Shown here: positions 1 to 12,600 of the stretch, piece by piece
Position numbering within the stretch: the first letter of the stretch is position 1
How the letters are laid out: each line of letters starts with the position of its first letter
Assembly: GCF_921293095.1 (NCBI RefSeq)
Contig: NC_060246.1
Location: forward strand, 84,131,030-84,195,029
From: Ischnura elegans
Lineage: Eukaryota; Arthropoda; Insecta; Odonata; Coenagrionidae
Length of the DNA: 64,000 nt
Direction of reading: 5' to 3'
Program-made: the position numbers and the translations under genes
Notes under the pieces: generated by a model
What the model was told of the DNA's origin: nothing
What the model saw: the letters and a program-made list of their open reading frames with translations, nothing else
Databases searched by the model: none

Positions 1-196
1 GTCACGGTCAAAAGTAAAATTTAATCTTAGGTAATAAATTAATATTTGATCTTAAGTGCCTACAAAAATTAATATTTTATTTTATGCAAAACTTTACTGT
101 AACTTTATGGCTAAAGTAACATTACAATGGTCATCTATGTCCACCTAACCTTTTAATAACAGTTTATTTACAAAAACTTTACATTTATTTCTTAGG

Positions 197-290
197 AGAG
201 GTCAGAGTGTAAGGAGTTGAGGTGCCAGCCTGAGGGTCAAGAGTTTGATTCCGATTCATAGAATTTAACGCCGGCCTCAATATTAGAGGA
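197..290 (+). mobile_element. possible SINE head fragment
   Basis: A box-B-like AGTTTGATTCC follows GAGGTGCCAGCCTGAGGGTC. Weak; based on a short motif only. Confidence 0.25.
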
Positions 291-1670
291 TTTTAAATGT
301 AGCCATGATAGCTAAAATTCGTAAGTTTGGTTTCTTCAAAGTATTTTACTCTGCTAATGGAGCACTGATGGTCATTAATGGCAAAATGAATTACTCGAAT
401 TTAATGCCCTAACTGAGCTCAACAGAGATGTAATTCCTACATTAAACGGCTCCACTATGCCTGTCAGGAAGAGATACCCCAAGAGGTGCAAGAGATTACA
501 TATAATGTTGTAACTACCACACTGTCACATGCGTATGCTAAAAATTGATATTTGAATACGTCCGTACTTAAACTTCTTTCCCATTTTTTTTAAATTATCG
601 ATTTGCGAAATCATTCGTATAAATTCGGGTTTCTAAGAATTCTGTTGACAAGGAAAATAACATTTACATACTAAATACTATCTTTATACGGCGCCTCGTT
701 CAAACACGCATCATCGCCAAACAACTGATATCGCAAGTTTATTTAGCCGAAAGGAAATTCGTGAAGTCATTCGATAACACATGCGTGAAACTTCTAAGCA
801 TACTTTTACGTAACCAGATAAAACACCAATGATAGTGATTAAAACAGAATTGATGTAGCAAGGCGCTTCTTTGTTGAAATCTTCGTCACCTCTGAGGAAG
901 TTTCCACCAATAATAAACGGAAGAACTAATGCAATACAGATCCATAAGTGACATCAAAGTTCCCTATCAAGTTCAAACGATCACAATGTACAAAGTAAAT
1001 TTAAATGGAATTATCCTTTCTAAATTTCAACTTTACATCAAAGTAAAGGTAACTGAAGGTTTCAATCTCGTCACTATTTTTGTCGGCTCATTTTTGGTCA
1101 TTTTATAAATATCACTACCGTGAGAAAAAATAAACGATGAGATGGAAAATGTTTAGTTGCATACATATAGAACTTGCTGGAGATTTTTCGCCGAGTATCA
1201 ATATTTATTGCCCAACTACTGCATAAACGTTGAATATCAATATTTGTCACACATCATCTTTAGAGGAGTACGAATTTGGCCACATCGTAATTAATCCATA
1301 TTGAGCAATTGATAATGAAATTCGCTCTGGGTGTTATTACCTTCTAGCAAGAACGAAATAAAATCGCCCTCCAGACATGAGTGAATAAGTGAATCAGGAT
1401 AAACTTTTTCTAAATACTCTACAATTCTTCATTAACCAGCACACACCCCGCTCGCAATCACGGGTGGAAAATGAGTGGAGATGCGTCGCAGACACGGACG
1501 TAAACACAAACATAGCCACACACGGAGGGGAGAGCCGTACAGTCCCGTTCCACCTCCTTGCTTCCCACCCCTCTACCTACACACAACCCCTACCACCACC
1601 ACCATCCACTCCCCCCTCTCCCCGTCTTAACCCACATCCAGGCGTAAGGAATGTGAAAGTGGTCCTCGCG

Positions 1671-1680
1671 GTGACGTCAC
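1671..1680. promoter_or_regulatory. perfect CRE palindrome (GTGACGTCAC)
   Basis: A full CREB/ATF site extended to a 10-bp palindrome, inside a GC-rich patch (about 1440-2060). No coding exon was recognised beside it. A regulatory role is inferred. Confidence 0.4.
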
Positions 1681-3920
1681 AAGGTAAAATTCTTTTTTTT
1701 CTACACACACATATATATACATATGTATTCCTTAGTCCCCTCCACCCGCGACATCTCCCTCCCCCCATCCCATCTTTCAAGAGCTCTTCCTCACCCTTCC
1801 CATCATACCCTTCCCCCCTCCTCCAGTGAGGAACTATTAGAACCGGAAGGAAGCGCCACAAGCGGCCCTCGGGGCTCCGAAGGCGAGAAAGTGGGCGAGG
1901 TGGGACGGATGAGAAGGGAAGAGGAGAAATGCAGTGTCTTTTTACTTCGTCCCCGCCAACTCCTCCCGATCCTCGAACACTTTCCCCTCCAAAAAGATCC
2001 CATCCATGCTCCGCAAATTGCCGATGAAGGAAAAGACGAACGGAAGAGAAGCCGAGGTTGATGGAGTTGCCATTGAAGCTAAGACTACACTTCAAGAAAT
2101 TGCTGAGAGACTTCAGCAAATCGATGTCAATATTACATTCAGCCACTTAGTTGATCCGATTGTGATTTGAATTTGGCGAATTTAATTTTAGGCCTCACAG
2201 ATATACCAAATTGAAATTGAAAAAAAAATATTTTCGTTCATATTCTTAATGAGGACTTTAACTACTTTATGAACCGACTAGTAAGCTAGTAAGACTATTA
2301 AGACCTATGAACGGTAATACCATTTTACTACGCTTCATCAACTACCGCATGTCTTACCATGCAACAGAAATTTCAATTTGTGATAGCACCACGGTGCAAT
2401 GGAAGAATTATGTTTTCATAACACTTAGAGATTAATTTTTACAAATAATGCTCAGATATAATGATTTAAATAACATTACTTAGTATTACGTTTGAATATC
2501 AATTTTTAACACACTGCAACATTGCTACAATTTTTCAGTCATCTAGCATCTGTTTAAATAAAATTAAAAATATATAAAAAAAAAAAGAATCAGCACAGCC
2601 ACCGATCACAAGAGCACTTATATTCATAAAAAAACTATCATTACCAACAGGGGGTAAGAATCCCTTAGTAACTTAATTCGTTCAAAACCTCTGTATCATA
2701 TTTACACTCTAGGCCGAGGTGAATGACTTTTTTAAAATTTAAATCATGCGCCCTCAATCACTGCTAGATATACGTAGGCATATTGCATATTTCCACCACA
2801 GTTCCAACATTCACATGCTATAGAGATACATCTCGTAATTTGCAAGTATGCAACCAACTTGAAACTAAGAAGCGACGCTTTCACGAACTGTAGACCACCA
2901 GTTTTAATTGAGACTCATGGTGCTTCGCGAGAGAGAACAATTCACTGCCAAGTGAGCTCGACGGAGGTCGAGGACGACGAAGTTATGTTCGGAGCCAGTG
3001 GTTATCACCTGCCTACCGGTGAACAGATTATAAATTACTCTCACAAAGCATTACAACTAGAGGGCTGCATTGATAGGTGTGGAAAGTCAATAAACCAAGC
3101 CATGAGAGTTGTGAATTTCGCACGATAAGACTAGGGAGGCAATCTTAATAGGAGAAGAGCAGTTTTCCGAGACATCCTCCCCATCATGAATTCGCACCGT
3201 TAGAATTTTAATTCGGCGTTCCTATAGGCTTCTTCAGGATTTCAACCCAAGGTAATTACGCTATAGCCCAGCACTGAGAGAATATTATGCCATCAGAATG
3301 AAAATATCTACCAAAACTGAAGTTTCATGTAAACAAGAGTCCTTCGCGAATGCGAGTCCTTAGCATATACAACCGTATGGACATGTTAGTATTGCTATAA
3401 AACAGTGGTTGATCAATAAGAAAATCACAACTCTGCATCCTGTAACAGTTATTAGAAAACATCATCATTTTAAGGGAAAAATAAAGAGAGTGAATAACGT
3501 AAAAGTTATATTGATAAATATTTTGCTAGATTTTTTCATTTTTTAAAAGTATATTAGTGACATTAATTTCAGAATGTTCTACTTCAATCAGTTATTTAGA
3601 GACTCGACGTATATTAAAATATATTATTTCTAATCCGGAATCGTACATCAAATATAACCATTGCGGTAGGCACATGATACGTTTCATGCCGCTCCAAGAA
3701 AAAATATGAAGCTAACACGCAAATATAATCGACCGGCGACAAGCTACTAATGCTTCTTGAGGCAACACATTTAGATTATTTTAATTATTACATTAACTGA
3801 ATTGAATTTCTGCAACAATGAAACGCGACGCTGGAATAAAAATTATTTCACTAACACCAATGCATCTCACCAAAATAATACGAAGGATTCCGTCAGTCTT
3901 AAACAAAAGTCGGTCCTGAC

Positions 3921-4214
3921 CAGTGGCGCAGCGATGGGGAGGTTTTGGGGGATCCCCCCAGCGCTCAGAGAAATTTTTAAGTTTAATCCATTTTACTTAA
4001 TTAGATTAATATTACTAATAGAATAATGTAAGGATTATAAAAATATCCCTCAGAAGGCCGTGAAACTTACCATTTTGAACCATTTATCTTAAAATTTTCT
4101 GGGGGAGGGCCCCGCAACTCCGGCTTCCCCTGGCTGGTATTCCATACCCCCTAACTCCCCAGTATTAGTTGTGCCTAAAACCCCCCCTAGCCTTAATTCC
4201 TAGCTGCGCCCCTG
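3921..4214 (-). mobile_element. MITE family A, copy 1
   Basis: 294-bp element with ends CAGTGGCGCAGC and GCTGCGCCCCTG. Its body is about the reverse complement of the copies at 6217 and 42473 (G-rich ends, AT-rich centre with a TTAATCC block). No clean target duplication remains. Non-coding, probably hAT-type by its ends and by the duplication at copy 3. Confidence 0.75.
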
Positions 4215-6216
4215 GACTCCTGCCATCTTCATAATAGACAAGAACCTTACTCCTAGCAAGGAAAAAGCGGTGGAACAGACGGGAATCAATTGAATATGCC
4301 TCCGGAGAGGGAAGAACAGGTGGGTCTCACATCTCAAAGGAAGCGAGGAAAGGACGAATTGGAGAGAGGACCATGGCCATGGTCCCAAAAAACACAGTGG
4401 CACCCTTTCTGAATGTCGGCTAAAATAGTGGCGGCGTCGAAAACCACCGCTCTACGTGATAATTGGCGCCCGTTCCGATTCTAGCGACCGCAGCGGTGAA
4501 ATTAAGGGAAGATTGATGAAATCCCCGCACCAACTCCACTGTCCGCCGCCGACGTCTCTCTTCCGTGCCAATCTTTCCCTACTCCTCATCCTACCATTCA
4601 CATCCCTCCCAGCTCTCGCTTTCCGCGATTGTAAGATCTCATCCCGAATATTAACGATCTGTCATGGTTCAGCTAGATGAAGCGGTCGTCAAAAAAGGGA
4701 AGGATTAGGACGCCCCTGGAGATATTAACGACAGCGACAAAGTTGCTACTTAAAATCAGGCATACAGCTGACGGGAAATTTTCAAGGTTTTCCAATAATA
4801 TGGTGTGCAACCAAATTTTTTTACAATACAACGATTTTTGACGCGTAATATTTTAAAACAGAATTGTTTCGGTTATGAACATACATTTTTATTTCGACAT
4901 TTAAATTATAAATCGTTCCGCATTCATTAATATCACGTACAATTGAAGTAAATGCAAATTTATTGATACAATAAGTTTCAATTTTATTCTCCATTCATCA
5001 TCCGTGATAACTATGTCAAAACACATACCCATTACTATCCCAACGCAAACTTATCTAAATTACTGTACCCAATTTTACCCATAAATTTAAAAAAGGATCT
5101 ATCTTCTCATTTGGAAAAGGGGATTGTATTTCAAACGCATGTTAAGTCTATAATACCACAACTATTCCCACTCAAAAATTTAAAGAAATAAAAAAATGAA
5201 AAAAATTGTTTGCGACCCAAACGCCAATTTTTTTTATTTTTCACGAGACTCCAAGTTTAGCGATATTAGTTCAAGCGAGAGTCAGGTCGTGTAACTCGGA
5301 AATATCTCAGGTTCACTAATGAGACACACCTGTGGAATACCTCGAAATAATTTTGCACTAAAAAAAAATGAATGAAAAAAATAAAAAAATATATAAAACT
5401 CGCTTAATTTGAGCAAATAGCCAGTCTTTGGACAAGGAGCTAATGCTATCAACCACATGTATGGTTAAACTGTATTCATTCATGCATAACTAAGATAGGC
5501 ACCACCGGTCATAAATATGCCGTTGATAAATCCCAGATATTGGCATAATTAGTGTCCCAAGGTATTTAAAAGCTATTTTTAGGGCCACACATTTCAGTTC
5601 TTTGAAAGAGATTCATCTAAGTAATTTCATGTGCAACTTTATCACAAAAAATGAGGCTCCAAGTGCATTAATGCTGACTCAAACAAGTCTTCCTAAAAAT
5701 AACTCACGTTCAAAACTTGACCTACATTTGCCTCTATCAAATTATAAAAAAGCCAACAATAATTCATGCAGCCCTTGGCAGAACAATAGCTTCAGCCAGG
5801 ACGTAAACTTACAAAATAAAATTCAATGTAAATCGATCTTACTCAGCATAACTCAATACACACAGATAACCCTAATACCTTTTGTATTGAAATGACCTTG
5901 GAAAGATTTAAGAATTCAGTTAATGCTACCAAAACATTTCAAATCGATGCTCTTTAAAAATTTAAACACGTATAAAACTGATACAATCGAGAGATCAATT
6001 TTATATTATGTTCCTTGTTTGCCAAAGTGATTTCACGTTTCTTCTCCATTCGCTGCATTTTTTAAAAATATTTTTTAGCAGCATAAAGATCAAGGAATAT
6101 CAAAACTCTCTCAGCCACTCAGCGATGCTAACCAGTTATTTGGTCAGGTATCACCTCACAGTACGACATAGGCGGGGGGAAAAATTGGAGTGGTCATGTT
6201 TATAAGACTATCACTA
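4215..6216. other. no gene recognised
   Basis: A mixed GC patch at 4260-4680, then AT-rich sequence with A and T runs (5160-5400). Short open frames only. Confidence 0.6.
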
Positions 6217-6526
6217 CAGGGGCGCAGCTAGGAATTAAGGCTGGGGTGGGGGGGTTAGGTGCAACTAATACCGGGGTGTTTGGGTGTTAGGAATACCCAC
6301 CAGGATAATTGGTAGGTGCGAGATTAATAAATTGCGGAATTTTAAGATAAACGGATCAAAATGGTGAGTTTTACGGCTTTCAGAGGAATATTTAATTAAT
6401 CCTTACACTGTTCTATTAGTAACATTTAACCAATTAAGTAAAATGGATTAAACTAAAAAAATTCTCTGAGCTCTGGGGGGGGGGGGGAGTTTTAACCCCC
6501 AAAATCTCCCCCTCGCTGCGCCACTG
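6217..6526 (+). mobile_element. MITE family A, copy 2
   Basis: 310-bp element with ends CAGGGGCGCAGC and GCTGCGCCACTG, flanked by TATCACTA and CATCACTC (6 of 8 bases shared in register), which suggests a decayed 8-bp target duplication. A G-run near 6475-6487 lies inside. Confidence 0.75.
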
Positions 6527-6878
6527 CATCACTCAGCCAATACTGACAACACATGCCCTAAAATGACATCGTGTAGCACGGGAGACGCGCAGTTGCCCAC
6601 TGGGTACTCAATTGCCCGTGATCAATCGGAAGTTGAAAGAAAACTACCCACGTAGAATGCGTGACGAATACTGATCGAGGGCTTCCAAATTCACGTTCGG
6701 GTGAACACTTCACACGGCCTCAAACGGCAACGCGTGGTGGCCCAGGGAAAAGAACTGCCCCCTAAATCCCTCCACCACGAATGTGAGAATACCACACACT
6801 TAGTCCAAGACGAGCTCCACTCGCACATTACAAAACCAAACATTGAACTACTGATTGAGTGAGGACAGAAAACCAGTA

Positions 6879-7110
6879 CATATTGTAACAGTAACTTTTA
6901 CAATCCAGTATGGCAAAAAAAAACTTGCACCATCCAGATTTCAATGCAGGAGCATAATCATTGGGTGCTACATCTTCATCATCAGGTGCTATATTTCAAA
7001 TAACTTTGAAATATAGCACCTGATGACGATGTCCCAGCATTGGAATCCAGATTGTGCAAGTTTATTTTCTTTGACCACAGTAGATTGTAAAAGTTACCGT
7101 TATAATATAT
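6879..7110. mobile_element. fold-back MITE
   Basis: Nearly the whole 232 bp is one inverted repeat. The inner arms 6981-7000 and 7005-7024 pair perfectly around a TAAC loop. The outer arms share GTAACTTTTACAATC and, nearer the centre, CTTGCAC...CCAGATT with a few mismatches and small gaps. No gene inside. Confidence 0.8.
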
Positions 7111-9701
7111 GGAAATCCACAAAGTGAGCGATTTTACCTTTTCAATCGTTTCAGAAAACCGTGTTAAAATAGAGGATTACCGACCAGGGGATGACCATGA
7201 CCTTACTCCCAAAACTCAGACGCGAAGTAGGACTGTTGGGGGATATCAATAATCCACATTGCGCACATTCCAGCGCAAGGTCCGCTAAACTCATATGTGT
7301 GTCCAGCCGTGCGTAGAGGGCCGTGCCAAAGTGCCCGTGGCGACCGCACTGACTCTGGAACGCATCCATCGCGCCTCAGCGAGAGCGCGAAGTCGAGAGA
7401 GCAGTAGTCCTCCTTTCTCCCGACCGAGAGAGCACGTATCCTGCGACACATTATGAAGAGAAAGAAAGACGGACGCACCTCGAAAAATGAAAGGCCGCCT
7501 CCTCCACCTCTGGCCGCAGTTTAAAAAAAAAAAAACTCTCCCAGCTGGGCGACGCGGAAGAGTATTTTCATTTTGAGCAAAAAAATAAAACATCGCCACA
7601 ACAACAAAGCCTTCAAAGATCAAGGTTAAGGCTTCTCTAAGTATAACAGGAGGACGCGTGGGATGAGAATAAAGGAGAAGGTGGCCTTACAACCGCGAGC
7701 GAGAAGATATAGACTCGAAACGACCGACGCCCATCGAATGCACCCCGGATGTTTGACGGTCCCATTAACACTCCAAGTCGCACACTTCACATCGCACGCG
7801 CGGTAAAGAGAATGAATGGCTGAACCACGCACACGAGGGGCAAATAACGCAAGGACGCACCGCAAGAGAAAGAGAGGCATGAGGACCATCAGTCATCGCG
7901 GATTCTCCGGAAGATAGAAGGACAAAGTTGAGGACAGTCTGAAGAGACATTCATGGCGGAAATGTGCGTGGGACGAGCGTGAAAAGAAAGGGAGACGAAG
8001 CAAGAGGTCTTTTTTTCTGCGGTCCAGGACCGGCACGCATCAAGGTCGATCGGCGCACGCATTTCGCTTTTCAACAACTTTCGCCGACGGCAACGGGGTC
8101 AGAGAATCCCATTAAGCACCGCCAGTGGGCCGGATCCTTATGGCGGATCCAGCGAAGCGGCCAAGAAGTGCGGGGCGGAGAAATGGAGAGTCAGAAAGAA
8201 CGGTTAAAGGGGAAAATTCTCCCGCCATTCCCCAATTCCGATCCTCCTCTTCCCTCAACCCCACGTTTACCTTCCCCAAAAACGAAAGGAGACTCCCCAC
8301 TCTTTCCAGAAGCATCCATCCGCGATGGGGTTACTGACGAAACCATCGGTCCACCCGTGATTGCATCACGAAGAAAGCAAAAGCATGAGGAGGCTGGCCG
8401 AGGATTCTGGTCCGAGGGAATGTAAAAGTACGTGTTTCCTTACGGGGGACCAGGTAAAAATCATTTCACAGGAGCCAAATTTACGTATCATTTCCCTCAC
8501 GGTGAACATAAACTCATCCTACAAACTAAGATGCCATTAACGCGAAACTATGAAAAAAATATTCTAATATTTTGAGATCAAATAGCATGTATCGCCTTAA
8601 AAAAAAACTTTCGTTACTAACGTCCAATTTGTACAATGCTTCAACTTTTACAAGTTCTTACATTGATATATTTACGAAATTTGCTAGTATTTCATCACTT
8701 CTTATCAATAATTTAAGGCTTCTCTTTCAGGTTTTCAAATGATGACTCTCCATTTCAAAACATAATGATCCTCTATGTTGTAACTCTATATACCACGACT
8801 AATTCACCTTAATTATTTCAAAATTATACTTCATATGAAACCGAATACAGTTGAAGAGAATAATATAAAGAGGAGAATAGGTAATATCCGAAATTATCTC
8901 TTAATTCCCCAAATAAAATCAAGCGAGAATTTACTGAGGAGGATGACAGTATAAAACTTGGGTACGAAAAATTTGGGCCTGCCTACATAGGACAATTGAA
9001 GCAAAGCATTGAACCCACAAATACAGGAAAGTAAAGCACGAAAGAGGAACAATACGAATGATGCGGATGAATACGGATGGACCTTCGAAAGAGGTAGACG
9101 ATATGAGAGGGAGTGAAATAAGAAAAGTAAAACGATTATTACGATAAATAATCATTTGCGGGCCTGTCCCTTGCAATGTGACCACTCAACCAGAAGACAG
9201 GATTAAGTAATTACTGACGTACGCCCGACAGATGACGTGATTTACATGTAAAAGTAGAGAGAAAGGGAATGAAAGAAATTGCAACAGAAACAGTAAATTA
9301 AATGCTGCCATAGTAATGATAAAATGCAGCACATTTTTAGTAGTTAAAACGAGCTATAGGACACGAAAAAATGGAAGAAAAAAATTAAATCGATAATTGA
9401 GCAATGAAAATAATTGGAATGTTATTCTCCTACGTATATTTTCTTAAGAAGAAAATAAATCAATATTTTCCCATAGATATTTTGGAATTCTAACTACACT
9501 TCATTACAAGAAGAATGAACTTCAAGAAGCTTTCAAGAAATCAAAGATAATAACTTTATTTTTGACCACAGGTGAAATCAAAAATGCTGTAATTTGATGA
9601 ACGCGTGAAAACTCGACCGAGGAAAGTGAAATTTCTTTGAATTCAGAAATTGGAAAACTTTCAATGGACCTTTCGCCGAATTTTCTCCGCGGTATCATTA
9701 T
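7111..9701. other. no gene recognised; 1.3-kb GC-rich patch
   Basis: About 7150-8450 is clearly richer in G, C and CpG than its flanks and holds overlapping open frames on both strands (up to 153 codons at 7964-8425 +). No domain, motif or splice-consistent exon was recognised. The composition would suit a promoter or 5'UTR region of a gene whose coding part is elsewhere. From 8450 onward the sequence is plain AT-rich DNA. Confidence 0.5.
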
Positions 9702-10148
9702 CTTTCAGGAATGACTTTGCGACAGTTTTCGAATTCAATTTATTACACTCATTTTAAACATGTTTCGGCACAAAAATTGGCAAGTTATTCGGCTCATAGC
9801 AGTATTAAGATGCACAACATTAAAATAGAGATCGCGTGCCTTCGACGCGAAAAGAGACAAAAAGTTGTATCTATTTACAATTCAGAAAGCAATATACCAA
9901 AGACATATTGACTCTGGTGACTCTTTCAGGAATGACTTTGCGACAGTTTTCGAATTCAAATTATTACACTCATTTTAAACATGTTTCGGTACAAAAATTG
10001 GCAAGTTATTCGGCTCATAGCAGTATTAAGATGCACAACATTAAAATAGAGATCGGGTGCCTTCGACGTGAAAAGAGACAAAAAGTTGTATCTATTTACA
10101 ATTCAGAAAGCACAATACCGAAGACATATTGACTCTGGTGACTCTTTC
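9702..10148. repeat. 221-bp tandem duplication
   Basis: The unit starts CTTTCAGGAATGAC at 9702 and again at 9923, and a short stub (CTTTCAA) of a third starts at 10144, so the period is 221. The two full units differ at about seven bases. Each contains the same 66-codon open frame (MTLRQFSNS... to IPKTY). Most differences change the residue, so I do not call it a gene. Confidence 0.85.
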
Positions 10149-11703
10149 AAGGACAGAGATGCATTGTGAATACCTTGGCTCATGACTATCGGAATCCAAA
10201 CCACATCCAATTTCCACAATAGTTCCGAGTAGTATTTTATACATAAGTACGTTTAAAACTAAAAAGATCGTGGCAGTGAATCGCCCTGATCTATATCTAA
10301 TGTTGGCCTGAAATTTAGAATGCCTTTTCCGGTCCCACAACAGTATGTCCTGGGTAAATGCCCAAAGTGAGAGTTTTTATAATTCAATTAGTTCGAGTGG
10401 TGAAAAGAGTTTTTTAAAGAACTAAAGTACCAACTTAAATAAGGGTTGAAGAGATGGTAAAATTAATGAGGGTGAACTACGTGGAAGACATTTTTAGGTT
10501 GGATCTCAAAAATCAACATAAGGAGAGTAAATCATACATAATAGAAATATGCGCGTTAGATCTGGAGGCATTTATAAAATATGGAGAAAAAGAGAGAAAG
10601 CGATACATTGAGAGTATGGATGGGAAAGTAATGCGACACTTATTGAAACTGTACCATGAGTGACTATTTTGATTCCAATAGAAATGAATGCACATAATTT
10701 CGTTCAAGGTTAGAGACCTTTAGCAAAATGGAATCCGTAAGATCATTGCGTGACTTGTAGCAAAATGACGAAGTAGCGAGGGACTAAATAGTGCGGAAAG
10801 GAGGCAGGCGGTTGCACCGGTATGAAATTGAAAGCATTTGCAACTGGTTTGCAGTTGCATCACACAACGTCCATTTAATATCGACCCAGAGGAGGTCGAA
10901 TTCCGGTTTCCTTCGCACTCCCGCCATTACTTCGTATTCCCGTTCGTTTTCAACTACCCCCGACATTAAACGGCATTAAATTTTACTATGCTTTGTGTCT
11001 TCAATCACTGCGTCGTTGGGAAGATACTTCCTTTTTTAGAATTTACAACGAAATTTAAATTTATTTAAATTTAAAACGAATTTATTTAATTTACCTCATT
11101 GTTTATTTTTGCGTTTATTTCGTTGAGTTTACTAATTATGCAGGTAGAATACATTTAACCGAATGTAGGCCAAAATAAAAACACTCCAACTACAGATCCT
11201 TTCCTTTATTAAAAAAATATCCATAAATACATAAGTTTTCTGCATTAAACAACCTCTTCGCAGCCAAAAATATAATTTAAAATAGAGTGAACAACAATCA
11301 GACGTTACAACCCAAAATACAAAATAGAGAAAAACTCAACGATAAGGAAGTGTTTTAAATAGGAAGAATCAGAAACGCCAGCGATGCGTAAGCGAGGAAA
11401 ACGAGCTATCCGAGCAGAAAGAAGTTCGCCAATGATCGAGCAAAGGGAAGTTAAGATGATAGTAATACGATATCCTTCGCATTTCCTGCAGAAATGTAGT
11501 TAGCATAATATTATGCCGGGAAATATAATCTAAAAGATATTTTTCACCTTTAATAAATCTTAAATTGTACGTCAACTTTAATTCATCTTCAAACAACATT
11601 GAAATCACATTACTGAAAAGAAAAGAGAGACGAAATTTGATGAGATCTACATCAATAAATATTGCTAACAGCAACAAAACACGACCGGGAGGATTGGGGG
11701 ACA
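10149..11703. other. no gene recognised
   Basis: AT-rich sequence. Short frames at 10454-10663 and 10791-10979 carry no recognisable motif. An AATTTAAAT-rich stretch lies at 11040-11100. Confidence 0.6.
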
Positions 11704-12027
11704 AGATATAATGAGGAAATGGAACAGCTGATCGAAGGAAAGAACATAGTAAAGTTCATCAAGGCACAGACGACACGATAGATGGGACATGTTGAGAGAA
11801 TGTCAGGAGATGAGATACCGAAACGGATGGTTAAAGGTAAGCTATTTAAAGGAAGAAGACAGGGAAGACCCAAGAGCAGATGGATGGGCCACGTGCAGTG
11901 TGAACTGGGCAAGATGGGTGTGAGAGGTTGGCGGGAGAAAACCGCCAATAGGACGGCATGGGGAGTAGTAGTGCAGCAGGCCCGCACGAGGCTGTAGTGC
12001 CACGAAGAAGAAGAAGAAGTAGCAACA
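11704..12027 (+). mobile_element. non-LTR retrotransposon 3' fragment
   Basis: Frames rich in LINE C-terminal phrases: GHVERMSGDEIPKRMVKGK, then GRRQGRPKSRWMGHV and GWREKTANRTAW. It ends in a (GAA)n tail at about 12004-12020. The family is the RTE/CR1-like kind with a C-terminal zinc-less tail; the exact clade is not resolved. Heavily 5'-truncated. Confidence 0.75.
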
Positions 12028-12163
12028 ATGAAGCGACTATTTTTTTCCCGTATCAATGCAATCCCCATGCAATCCCGTATCAATCAAAGCGTTATTATAA
12101 TTGTGTTTCTGTAAACCTATTTATTGTTTATCGAAAAAATCTACTGCCTAACATACATAATTG

Positions 12164-12345
12164 ACGGCATTGAAGGCTGAATTCCTCGCCTGCCAAACCA
12201 AAGGTCGGGAGTTATAGACTGATAAATCATACTGTCGCGAGTTATATAGAACCTGCGATCTTCCAGAAATTCTAGTTCTTCTTGGGTAGGTTGCCCCTAT
12301 TCAGGGCATGGGCTTTGTAATCTTTCACTGTTATTTAATGCAAAA
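12164..12345 (+). mobile_element. tRNA-derived SINE, copy 2 (rearranged)
   Basis: Shares CTCGCCTGCCA and GGGTAGGTTGCCCCTATTCAG with the family of 24021, but about 60 bases of extra sequence split the box-B region. Decayed copy. Confidence 0.6.
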
Positions 12346-12469
12346 CCCCCAATTCAAAAGAGGTTATTGCGTTGGGACCGACTAAACCGAATCGAAGCAC
12401 TTGTTCCTTCCAAATATTTCAGTTCCACATTAGGTTCACATTAATTGCAAAAAAGATATTTGACACGGG

Positions 12470-12600
12470 AATCAGCAACTTAGATAGCGTAGTGGTCTGT
12501 GCAGTGGCCCAGAAATCCAAAGGTTTGTGGTTCCATTATCGGTTAAAAAGAATTTTTTCTCCTGGATTTTCATGTAAATTTCACCGCCGTTAACGCGGCA
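12470..12600 (+). mobile_element. possible second tRNA-like SINE
   Basis: TAGCGTAGTGG matches a Pol III box A, and a weak box-B-like GTGGTTCCATTATC follows about 45 bases later, then TTTTTTCTCCTGGATTTTC. No tRNA cloverleaf is apparent. Confidence 0.4.

Larger units (their letters stand above)
1..3920. other. no gene recognised; one GC-rich patch
   Basis: AT-rich DNA apart from about 1440-2060, which is C- and G-rich, contains the CRE and has overlapping open frames on both strands (1389-1829, 1577-2146). None resembles a known protein, and open frames are expected in such composition. The 89-codon frame at 2859-3128 is likewise unassigned. Confidence 0.6.

Noticed and set aside
1389-2146. 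Overlapping open frames on both strands, up to 189 codons
   Set aside because: They follow the C/G-rich composition, are low in complexity (Pro, Ser, Gly runs), and match no known domain.
7964-8425. 153-codon plus-strand frame
   Set aside because: No recognisable domain or splice context; the opposite strand is equally open, as expected in GC-rich DNA.
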